This document shows positions 20,107-29,974 of a stretch of DNA of 64,000 bases, piece by piece. Within the stretch, counting starts at the first letter, position 1; each line of letters starts with the position of its first letter. Location: positions 1 to 64,000 of the forward strand of contig VKHL01000103.1 in assembly GCA_015146655.1 (NCBI GenBank), read 5' to 3'. A program made the position numbers and the translations under genes. Source of the stretch: Ochromonas danica (Eukaryota; Sar; Chrysophyceae; Chromulinales; Chromulinaceae). The notes under the pieces were generated by a model. It ran no database searches, was not told the origin of the DNA, and saw only the letters and a program-made list of their open reading frames with translations.

Positions 20107-23100
20107 TTAACCGGAGAAAGTTGGTTTAGAGGCGATTTTTGAGCGAAATCTGATATGAACAGCGCAGCACAAGAAGAAGAAGAACACATTACACCACTAG
20201 CTGGGGGGAGGAATGAATGAAGTCTCACCTGTGAATGTCTCGAAGACTATGTTGGATCATCTTGTCCGCTTGATGCTCAACATAAGCAAACTGCAACTAA
20301 ATAGCACAATTCACAAATCACTGTGTAAGGCCAAAACAGGAGGAAGAAAAAGAAGGAAGAGCAAGCATCATACCTTCTCCGCCTTCTTCAACATTTCTCG
20401 AGCAGCTACCTCACTCTTAGCCTGTCGTTGAGCGAAAGGAATGTGTACTTTTACAGCCTTGGTAGGCGATACTGTATTGTTCTGCATTGTTTGACGAGGA
20501 AGCATGGTCTTGGCGGGACTCTTCTTTTCTCTTTCTCTTGGTCTTACACCACTTGACACACCACCAGTGATACTCAAAGCAGGTCGTCGTGGAGATCTCG
20601 TATCCATCTGAAGACAAACAATTAATCGTAAAAATGAGACCATTAACTAGTTTGTGAACCAAGCTATTCGTACTTGTTCTGGGAGTATTTCGTGCTCAAA
20701 GATTCCTTCATTCGAAGATGGTGCGGAGACGCCAATTGCTCGACAAACTTCAATGAGACGTGGATCTGGTTTGAGCCAAAAGGCGAAAGCTACAGTCCAC
20801 TTGAAAACTCGCAGATAAAACTTGCGATCGAAATCCACCGGTACGAGCTTAACATACTCAGCCATGGCCGCCGTAAGTTCTGCCAGAACAATGGAAAAAA
20901 TAACTCAAGTGATATGGAGCAAGAGCAAACAGATCAAATACTAACCAGCATGGCTTTGAGCATGGCGCATCTTTACTAGAGGATCGCGAACAAATCGCGG
21001 GAGGTAAATCACATCGTCTTCTCCATTTCCATCGCCATCGCTGGATCGCCGAGCTTGAGTAGTTGACTCAAAGGATGCATCTTCGGCAGGAATGTCATGA
21101 TAAACTGTTCCACTGCCAGTTATCATAGCATAGATTTCATGCATATTCTTGCGCTCACTCCCATCAACACTCGTCGAGGAAAGCAGTGTTTGTTGGAGAC
21201 ACAACATATTCCGCATATTCTCAATCGCCGTGGCTTCTTCCAACAAAAAATCATCTGAAAAGACACGCAACAGCTTTTGCCTTTCTTCCATTGCTCTATT
21301 TTCTCGTAATATATCCGTTAGTTCAACGTAGGATAGTGTGCAAACTAGAGCTTTTCACTGCCAAGAAGCTTACCTTTTCATCCGCGTAGGAGAACAGATT
21401 TCTACCGCACTACGTAGTCGCTCTCGTAATGCAATGACATTAGTAATCTTTTTCAACCGATTTGCAGTCTCACTGACTTTGGGCTCATGATGGAGACCTC
21501 GCCGCAAAGCCTCGGCTACAAGAAATTGCAACAAATCATGTCGCCGTGCAAGTATGGCGATTGAGGTACATCTTGATAGCTCATCAGCCAACAGAGAAAC
21601 TACAGCACGGTCGTTGTGAATGCCTGCAAGAACCTGTCGAGCTTCACTTAATATAGGAAGGTAAGGCATATTGTAGGTTTCAGCCTGCGTGATGGCAGAA
21701 CGCAATAGCTCAAGAGACTTCACATCAATGGCCTCGCGGATTTGATTTTCCACGTAGCGTTCCTTCATGACCTCTAAAATAAGATGCTTTACACTTTGAT
21801 GATAATGTGCAATGAGTGGCGAAGTCACACGCCATTGAAGCATACGTTGCATGGCAAGTTGCATAAGGCCCTCCTCACGCTTCTCCAATGATCGTTCAAA
21901 CAATCGCTCGACAAGCAAGACACGGCCGCGACGACCATGAAAATACCCTCGAAAGATCTTTTGGATCAGTAAGCATGCCTCAAGACGTATTTTAGCAACG
22001 CGGAGCTTTTCTTCTTGAATTCTCTTCATTTTGGCTTCATGCAATCGTCGTTGTAAACTGTTGTCAGATTTCAGCAGATGTTCCAAAGTGCGAGATAGAC
22101 GATCTTCTTCCTGCATCTCTGCTTCCTCTCGTCGTCTCGATTCTTGCTCGGCTTCTTTGCGAAGAGCGGAGCCTCCAAAGAGGTGTCTGGTCCTTTGTCT
22201 GCAAAGAAAGCCTCTTGCAAGTGCTTGAATTTGTACTACCAGGCGTGTGGCACAGGCATCACGAAGGATGTCAAGAAGCCCTTTCAACGTTTGCGACCGA
22301 AGAAAGATCTTCGTCTGACCAACACAAAACCAACGCTTCTTCACACTATACAGACGATTGCACGTTCAGTATGATTATGACAATAATAGTGAGAGGAAGG
22401 GCTCAAAACAAACAGCTTACCCGGTGTTGCTTTCAGCAGGCTGCTGTTGTTGACTCTTCTTCTTTTGATCCTGTGGCTTGTCTAGAGCTAATTTACGCTC
22501 TCTCGTGCTTTCGTGCGTATCAAGTAATGCCAAAACGGATTCAGCAACAAATTGCGTGCGATCTTTCCTTGAATCTTTCTGCTGCATTTCTTGCTGTTGT
22601 TGGGTTGGCAAGCAGTGCTTGTACCTCTGTAAGAATACCTCGTGAGTCAGCCTCACCTCATACCCTGCCTTGCGAATGCTTATAGCCTCAAATAAGCCAG
22701 AGTACTTCAACTGGTTTAAAGCAAGAGGGCCTTCGAAGGCATGTGGTTGCTGATCAGCGTTGGGCTTGATGCATCGGATGAAATGTGGTTGCGTCGCACG
22801 CAGCGTCTGCATGAGAAGGTCCAGATCTTGTTTGAACTTGGAGCTTAGCGTTTGTTTGGACCCCTTCTTGCTCTTTTGGTTCCCTGCAGCATCGTTAGCA
22901 TTAGCAGGTTGCAGTAGTTTCACTGCCATGCCAGTATAGTCCTCAGTTAAAACAGGCAATGAGCACGAGGCGGATGCAGCAGAGAAGAGAGAGAGCAAGG
23001 ACTCAGCCATAGCATCCTTATTTTTCTCTAAGAAGTTCCTTGCATCGTAATGGACATCTCCAGCAAAGTGACGAATGGTGAAAGACAGAGCAGTCTTATG

Positions 23101-24876
23101 ATTGCGTTGAAAGAAGAGAGATTTGGTGGAAGCATTCTCATCGAAAATTTGGTTCAATTTGGAAACAAACTTCTCATCACTTCCTTTCGGAACAGCACAT
23201 TCTTCATCTATTTCAAAACCCAAGATAATGATGACTACTAATATGATATTTATTTGCAACAAAAGATTGACTTACCCAGGTAAGCGAAAATACCCGCTCC
23301 TCTCAAATCCACCAATCGCACACAACCAACATTATCCTGATAAACAATATCATCGACAGGGAGACCTTCAGCTGAATAAGTCTTCATTTCTGCTTCAAAG
23401 ATAATTTCATTGAAGAAGGTCTGCAATCGTTCATTACAATAATTGATACAAAGTTGCTCAAAGGAGTTAAGAGGGAAGACTTCAAAGCCAAAGATGTCCA
23501 ACACTCCTATACTACTATGTGGTCGACCACGGAATAGGGAAAGATTAATACGATACAATAAGAAGTCGAATAGCTTGCCATAGAGATATTTGGCTAGCGA
23601 GTCACGCTGGTCCATGGCCTTGCTGGGCGGAAGGGGCACCAGCAGGGCCTCACCATTAATCATGGTATCCTTATTGCACAGAACTCGTTGAAGACGATCT
23701 GCATCGATCGTAAGAAGGGAAGCAATACGACGACAATCAGAAGGAACTTCAATTCGACTTCCTTCTTCAGCACCATCGTCTTGATGGCTTGACAAGAAGC
23801 TCAAATTGCCCAAATGTAAAATCGCCGCCAAACATTGGAACAAAACATGTTGAGTTGAGATGTCAATACCAAGGTTATTCATTGCAAAGATAAGGTCCTC
23901 AAACTCCGTCAATTCGTCTCGTCGAGCAATCTCCACACATCCACTTTGTGCTAAATAGCGAAACTCTTCCGCAGGCTTCAATGCAAACTCTTTTCGCATC
24001 TCTTTGCTTGCACCAGCTAGTAGCATGTAGAAGATATGATAGTTGCGTTCATTGGGGCCTTGCTTTACTACACGAGACTTCTCCAGTAGATAAGCAGTGA
24101 TGTTGCAACCTTTAATAGCATATTGCTTATCAAAGTTGACCTCCATGTACTTACCAAAGCGTGAAGAATTGTTATTTCGAATAGTTTTAGCATTTCCAAA
24201 GCTTTCAAGAAGAGGATTAGTATCAAGGATTTGATTCTCAATGCTAGGGCCGATGCGACTCGCCGTACTGGAACAAACAGTCGAGACAAACTGAAGGATC
24301 TTCTTCGTTGCTTCAGTCTTGCCAGCACCTGATTCACCTGAAGAGGTGGAAGCACCAAGAATGAGCATAGGTAGATGATTAGTTGATGAGCTTTTGACTT
24401 TAAGAACAAAACAAGGTGATGGTCTAACCAGAAATCAAAATGGATTGATTCTTCGCTTCTTGCTTTAAACTGAAGACAGCATTGGCAGCTATTGAAAAGA
24501 CATGCGGTGGAGGTGCTTCACGCTTCTTTATCAACCCATAGATTCGCTCGATCACTGAGAGGCCGTAGATATCCACGGTCTTGTAGGGATTAACTGCGAT
24601 GAGAATATTTCCCACAAAAGTATAGATACGATCCTGACTAAACCTCTTCTTAATATGATGTAAGATGATTCCTTCATTGTAGGCTTCCAGATCAACCAAG
24701 TTGTCACAATTCTCTTCTAAAGTTTGGATGCTGACAGTCGCGAAGGCGCTGAGATTGCCAGGCACTTTGAACTCGCTTCCTCCTCCATTCGTGCGACGAA
24801 CAGTAACGGAGTTGGCATCGTTACTGACTACTTGAACCGCTTCCCATGCTTCAGTTGTACTTGGTATCCAGATCAT
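20107..24876 (-). CDS. Unconventional myosin heavy chain
   Basis: Nine exons (24876-24429, 24337-23276, 23207-22421, 22345-21374, 21295-20946, 20879-20674, 20607-20374, 20296-20229, 20149-20107) give 1,389 codons in frame. The motor domain (residues about 1-760) has an SH3-like start, IAVNPYK, the P-loop GESGAGKT across the first junction, switch I NNNSSRFGKY, switch II DIFGFE, and LNQLKYSGLFEAISIRKAGYEVR before the converter. A neck with IQ-like motifs (VVQIQALARGFLCRQRTR; LIQKIFRGYFHGRRGR) follows, then a helical stretch and a short tail with no MyTH4, FERM, SH3 or cargo domain I can recognise. It is therefore an actin motor of a class I cannot name. Its start lies only 72 bp from that of the divergent membrane-protein gene. 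Confidence 0.93.
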
Positions 24877-24948
24877 GTGGGCTTGACGAGGTTAACCCAA
24901 ATGAGAAACGATCCACGATGAGTCGGATTTCACATATTCCATGGAATT

Positions 24949-25944
24949 ATGTATGGAATGCTCTGTGGAATTGTTTCGATGGTTTTGCGAAAGAAAGAAA
25001 GCTCCTTCTTCATGTTCTCCTTTGCTTTCTTTGTCTTTCTTGTGTTGTTCCTATTGGGCTATTCTTGGAGAATAGATCGGCCTTTAAAAGGAAGATGCCT
25101 TTGGACCTCACATGCTGCCGTACCTCCCAGATGGCCAGCGGGATATGACGTGCGTCCCTATGATGAAGATAACCCAAATGCTTACTTAATCGAAGCTGTC
25201 ATGCGCTCTGCAAATATGCACAAAAGATACAGCCCTAAGGTTGGTTTAGAGTCGCATGTCTACACCTTTGGCGAATTCAAGCCACTCAGTGAGATGGAGT
25301 GGAAGGCAGTCTTGGCCCTATTTCCAGGCCTTCGAAATGCTACCTTGCATAAACTATGGCCTGAAGATCGTCCATTGGAGAGTTATGAGCAGGCAATAGT
25401 CCAAGGAGTGGTGGAGGAGGAGGAGAAGGAGGAGAGTGTGTCTGACATCGCAGCCACTAGTGAGACATGGCAATTGATTCGTACAGTGTTGAATGAGAAC
25501 TCAAATAATGTGTCACTAGCACTCTCAAAACTTGAAAGTATGGATATTAAATTGCCAATTATTCAACAGCCTGATAGACCTCCAACTGTGTTGGTCATGC
25601 CCTTGGCTGTGCACGCATTGAAAGCTCTCAATCTCACCAACTGGGCACCCAGCCAACGTCTGGGCTTAGTCTATGCCATAAAGGTGCGAGATTTAATTTA
25701 TCAATTGGTATTATTGGCGGTAGAGAAAAGTTTCCTTAGCAGTTCCAAAGAGGTGCAATTGGCTCTAACATCTGCCAATTCTCTTCCGGAGCACTTGCGC
25801 TCTTGTTCACCTTCTGGGTTAGGACTTCGCCTCCTCCTGACAGAGAGGTTTGGAAAGCAATATGTTCTTTCACAAGAAATAGAAGATCAAGAAAGTGCTG
25901 CTACTATTTTCAAAGTGACCCGAAATGAAAATAATGAAGGTTAA
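24949..25944 (+). CDS. Unknown single-pass membrane protein, 331 aa
   Basis: A single-exon ORF. Residues about 18-42 form one strong hydrophobic helix (FFMFSFAFFVFLVLFLLGYSW), probably a signal anchor. The remaining 290 residues look soluble: an acidic patch (VVEEEEKEESVSD, about residue 152) and a leucine-rich helical C-terminal half. I recognise no family. It starts 72 bp from the divergent myosin start, so the two may share a promoter, and its stop lies 38 bp from the convergent SufS stop. Topology is unclear; an ER or Golgi membrane protein is a guess. Confidence 0.6.
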   Translation: MYGMLCGIVSMVLRKKESSFFMFSFAFFVFLVLFLLGYSWRIDRPLKGRCLWTSHAAVPPRWPAGYDVRPYDEDNPNAYLIEAVMRSANMHKRYSPKVGLESHVYTFGEFKPLSEMEWKAVLALFPGLRNATLHKLWPEDRPLESYEQAIVQGVVEEEEKEESVSDIAATSETWQLIRTVLNENSNNVSLALSKLESMDIKLPIIQQPDRPPTVLVMPLAVHALKALNLTNWAPSQRLGLVYAIKVRDLIYQLVLLAVEKSFLSSSKEVQLALTSANSLPEHLRSCSPSGLGLRLLLTERFGKQYVLSQEIEDQESAATIFKVTRNENNEG

Positions 25945-25982
25945 ATAGGTTAATTAGTATCGGCGCTTTATCATGCAAAGCA

Positions 25983-27362
25983 TTATTCTTCTAGCTGTTC
26001 AAATATCTCCACACTTTCATCTAGCTTCTTCAAGAAATTATCTACGTCATCCTTGCCGTTGTAAAAATAAAGGCTGGCGCGCAGACTTCCTGGAACCCCA
26101 AGAAGTCGATGCAAGGGTTGACAACAGTGATGTCCACTTCGTAATGCAATTCCTTCATTATCCAGGAAGAAAGCAAGATCTGTGGGATGAATTTTACGAT
26201 GATTGAATGCCACTAATGAACCGCGAGGTCGTTCAGGAGAAGGGGGAGGACCGTAGACGATGAAATCCTCCCGACTTGCCAAGCGCTCATAAAGATAATC
26301 TCCTAGCGCACGTTCATGAGCCTCAATACGGTCCATACCAATAGTTTGAAGATATTCACACGCAGCTCCAAGACCTACAGCTTCGGCAATTGCTGGAGTA
26401 CCGGCTTCGAATCGAGATGGAGGCCGTGCATAAGTGCTATATTCAAGATGCACAGTATCAATCATCTCGCCACCTCCTTGCACGGGAGGCATGGATTCAA
26501 GCAAGCTTAGCTTTCCATAAAGAAACCCAATTCCAGTAGGGCCACACATTTTATGAGAAGAGGCCACCAGGAAATCGACATCCAGTGCTTGGACATCAAT
26601 TGACAAATGAGGAACAGACTGACAAGCGTCCACAAGCACTCGAGCACCAACTTGATGTGCCTCTTTTATTATTGTTTCAATAGGATTGATTGTACCAAGA
26701 ACGTTAGAGGCATGAACGATGGCCACTAGTTTGGTTTTGGGAGAGAGCAAAGATCGAAAATGTTGCATATCCAGTCCCTGCTGTTCATCCAACTGAATGA
26801 AACGTAAGACAGCCCCCGTTCGCTTGGCCACCATTTGCCAAGGGACTAAGTTACTATGATGCTCCATGACAGAGAGAACAATCTCGTCGCCTGGCTGTAA
26901 GAAGCTACCCCAACTCAAAGCAACCAGATTGATACTTTCCGTCGCACCTCTAGTAAAGATAATCTCTTCTCGATGTTGTGCATTAATAAACTTTTGTACT
27001 GAACGTCTTGCACCTTCATATTCATCAGTAGCTCTCATAGCAAGAACATGTGCACCGCGATGCACATTAGCATGAGAAGTGCGGTAATACTCATCCATCT
27101 TGTCCAACACATAGACTGGCTTCTGAGAGGAAGCACCAGAGTCTAAATAGATCAAAGGCTTTCCCATCTGAGGCGTAGTGGAGAGAATGGGGAAGTCATC
27201 TCGATTGATTCCTTGCTTCATGGCAAGTCTGCGGCGGACGGCCAGCTGGCGATGAGGTGTTAGAACAAAGTTCTTGTATATCCGCCAACTCATCACTTGA
27301 TATACGAAGATAATGATTAGGGCAAAGGATAAAAGAAAAGGAGAGATAGTAGGATTTATCAT
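25983..27362 (-). CDS. SufS-type (class II) cysteine desulfurase
   Basis: A single-exon 459-aa ORF. It has the class II layout: [12 protein letters not shown] near the start, [25 protein letters not shown], the PLP lysine in [10 protein letters not shown] (about residue 270), and the catalytic cysteine in [11 protein letters not shown] (about residue 413), with a downstream [11 protein letters not shown]. SufS takes sulfur from cysteine, with SufE, for SUF iron-sulfur assembly, in plastids or bacteria. Residues 8-26 are strongly hydrophobic, followed by a basic stretch ([20 protein letters not shown]). This could be a signal plus transit segment for a complex plastid, or a membrane anchor. 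I do not see the typical aromatic residue at the cleavage site of diatom plastid presequences. The gene diverges from the small SHIPPO-like gene by 170 bp. Confidence 0.92.
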   Translation of the reverse strand: MINPTISPFLLSFALIIIFVYQVMSWRIYKNFVLTPHRQLAVRRRLAMKQGINRDDFPILSTTPQMGKPLIYLDSGASSQKPVYVLDKMDEYYRTSHANVHRGAHVLAMRATDEYEGARRSVQKFINAQHREEIIFTRGATESINLVALSWGSFLQPGDEIVLSVMEHHSNLVPWQMVAKRTGAVLRFIQLDEQQGLDMQHFRSLLSPKTKLVAIVHASNVLGTINPIETIIKEAHQVGARVLVDACQSVPHLSIDVQALDVDFLVASSHKMCGPTGIGFLYGKLSLLESMPPVQGGGEMIDTVHLEYSTYARPPSRFEAGTPAIAEAVGLGAACEYLQTIGMDRIEAHERALGDYLYERLASREDFIVYGPPPSPERPRGSLVAFNHRKIHPTDLAFFLDNEGIALRSGHHCCQPLHRLLGVPGSLRASLYFYNGKDDVDNFLKKLDESVEIFEQLEE

Positions 27363-27533
27363 CTGTCAAATGACTACAACAGCCGCACAGCACAACCCAA
27401 AAAGAACTTCTCCTCCCAAAGCAGGACATATTGTTGTGGTGCGTGGGAAATATCGTGGAAACCGAGCGAAACGATCGTGAGAGGAAAGAGAAAGAAATTG
27501 TTGTTTCATGAAATACACTGAGGAAATTAGATT

Positions 27534-27938
27534 ATGACTCAAAATGCTTCAAGTATAAGTCAAATGCCTTCTAATGCGAAGAAAAAGGTGTTTTTAGGCA
27601 AGTTACAACCAGTTCAAAGTCGTGTGCCTGCAGTGCCACCAGTGAATTATGAGAAAGGAGGGTCAGATTTCCGCTGTCCTCATAATACTTCCTCCTTTGG
27701 AAGACAGTTAACAAGTGGACCTCATACAGCAAGTCAACCGGTTGCTAAATTTGGTCATGCTCCTCGCTTCACTTCCTCGGAGTCAATTGGTGCGGGTCCA
27801 GCCTCCTTGGGACAGCTCAGTGCAATGCGGAGGCAGCAGATGTCGCAAAAGCGTTCAGCTGAATCTGTTTCTTTTGGTACTAGTTCTCGAGATGGCGCGT
27901 GGAAGCTTTATGCGGTCTATACAGCCAAGCGATTCTGA
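27534..27938 (+). CDS. Small SHIPPO-like protein, possibly flagellar
   Basis: A 134-aa ORF. The C-terminal half has phrases such as SSFGRQLTSG, AKFGHAPRF and ESVSFGTSSRDGAWKLY. The repeated S/K-F-G followed by PRF resembles sperm-tail PG-rich (SHIPPO/ODF3-type) repeats of cilia proteins, and the F-G-T-S-(S/T)-R-D ending is familiar from small flagellar-associated proteins of algae. It is Ser/Gln-rich, basic and probably disordered when free. There is no signal or membrane segment. The link to microtubules rests on motif resemblance only. Confidence 0.55.
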   Translation: MTQNASSISQMPSNAKKKVFLGKLQPVQSRVPAVPPVNYEKGGSDFRCPHNTSSFGRQLTSGPHTASQPVAKFGHAPRFTSSESIGAGPASLGQLSAMRRQQMSQKRSAESVSFGTSSRDGAWKLYAVYTAKRF

Positions 27939-28088
27939 TCTCCTCCCAACATACTTTTGTACTTAGACTATCGTATCATCATTACCTCTTCCATTGAATT
28001 GTCTTTCAATCATTCTTAGATCAGAAGAGAATCTGTAAAATAAAGCGATTCACTACTACTACTACTGTTACTGCTACCATGTCCTTGG

Positions 28089-29696
28089 CTATATTTGAAG
28101 CTCTTCAAGGCTGAGAGCAAGAAAGGCCTCCTCAGAAGGTATGATGGACAAGTTCTTCATCTTGCGCTTCAGATTAAACCTGTGCCATTCACTCCTGATC
28201 ATTTTCCAAGGAATCAGTCAGCCTGGACACTCAATACAAGATAGAAGCAGTAATCATTCACTCACCGGAAGTGATCACGATAAGATTTGCTGTCTTGAAA
28301 GGCGCCGCCACAGGTATTGCAGCGTTGGAATGTACCAACAGGTGTCACGGGTGAAGCGCCTTCCTCCCTCCCTGCATTCAACGTGGAGCCACTTGCCGGT
28401 TCTAGGATCTCTAGAGTATTCTGCTTTTCAGCATTCTTGATTAGCTTCTCTTGAGCTATGCGATCATGCAATTCTTTGGCGCGACTAGCACGTTCTTCAC
28501 GCTCTTCTTTCTCAGACAACTTTGTCTTCTTGCTGATTTTTGTCTTAGGAGCTGTCCGCGTTGCTTCTTCCTGGATAGGCGGCTTGTTGCTTGTAACCTC
28601 TTCTAAAGAAGCAGCAGCGCCGCTAGGCTTGTTCTTGCTTTTCTTATTCTTTTTGTTCTGTATCAAAACAAGGTTGGTATAAATATGTTAGAGAAAGAAC
28701 AGGTTGCACGGGACAAAGAATCAAATCAACACTAACTTTCTCTGGAAGGGAATACTCCTCGTGGGTATCAACCCCTTCTTCCAAGGCACCCATCTCCAGC
28801 AATAGTGCTTGTAAATCATCGCCCTTGTTTCCACGTCGAGTTTCTCGTTTCGGGCCAGTGGAGGGTTGAGCTACTGACTCATCCTCCACCTCTTCATTCT
28901 GGATCTCTTTCGATTCCATGACTCCCACGGAAGGGTCTACACCTGCGGATGCACTTGTGGCATTCATTCTCAGCTGCAGAACATCTAACCGTGCATTACC
29001 CGACAACGAAGAAACAATCTCTTCTAATCGACGATAGTTTTCAGGATCAACTATCACATCAACAAACTGCTCGCTATCGCTGATCAGGCCACCACTCGTG
29101 CTGTGAACCACAGCATTCAGAGAAGACAGCTCATTGAGAAGTCGCGAATGATCAGTAGCCTGGAATAAAATACGAAGTAACATATTAGCTCGTACAATTG
29201 GCATAACTGTCTTTAACTTTCGAATGACTTCCAGTGCCTGGGATTTCGAACTTTTTGAGAGATTGACAGAGAATTGAATTTGTCGCATGGCGTTCTGAAT
29301 AATCGCCACAGTGTAGGGTCGATTAGTTTCAGGATTGATTGTCTTATCTGCAACAATACTTGCAATGTCTCGAAATGTACTCTCACATAAAGCAACACGC
29401 TCTTGCTCGGAAACTTGTAATTCTCCTTTGTCTAGAATCTCCTTGCAGATGGTTGGATGATCTGTCGTGCCAAAGACATCTTGTAAGTCCTTTGCGCTGG
29501 CTAGCATGCCCTTGGAGACATTCGCAAAGATGCTGTCTATTTGTAAGACTTCTCCTAAGTCAGTTTCCACTTTGTTCCTCCAACTCAATACCTTGTTACG
29601 ATAACAAGCAATTTCAAATCGCTTTCCGTTCTTTTGAAGCTTTACTGTGGCAACATTGGTCAGCCTCACTTGATTAACAGGGGTAAAGACACTCAT
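28089..29696 (-). CDS. SBDS: SBDS ribosome maturation factor with C-terminal zinc finger
   Basis: Three exons (29696-28737, 28657-28266, 28194-28089) give 485 codons. Residues 1-250 are the three-domain SBDS core: NVATVKLQKNGKRFEIACY, SKGMLASAKDLQDVFGT, INPETNRPYTVAIIQNAM and the C-terminal ferredoxin-like domain. SBDS, with EFL1, releases eIF6 from nascent 60S subunits. Human SBDS stops at about 250 residues. Here a charged linker follows, and then a C2H2/U1-like finger (CNTCGGAFQDSKSYRDH, with the last ligand H after the second splice site) at residues about 433-456, and a short acidic end. Extended SBDS proteins with a U1-type finger are known from plants and some protists, so this is the long form. 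Confidence 0.93.
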
Positions 29697-29817
29697 TCTT
29701 TGGTCATAAACTCAAAGTCCAAACCAAACTGCAACTAGACGATCGCCTTTTATGAACCAGTCCACTGGTGGCGCCTTTTCGATGTTGGGAAAGGCCGGAA
29801 AGCATCTTTTGCCATAA

Positions 29818-29829
29818 GAAACGCGCTTC
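29818..29829. promoter_or_regulatory. gaaacgcgcttc element in a divergent promoter
   Basis: A variant of the ACGCGT palindrome, lying 122 bp upstream of the SBDS start and 146 bp upstream of the divergent FAD oxidoreductase start. Confidence 0.25.
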
Positions 29830-29974
29830 TCAGTTTGTCTCTCTCTGTGCAGCATGTGGCATGGAGGTGTCGTGGGCTCTGCCAGCAAGTTGTTTGCAAT
29901 CAATCATCACTCCTCTTGTTCTTGATCATCTCTTTTCCTTGTTGCCATTTCTTTATTGAATATTCTGATAAATC

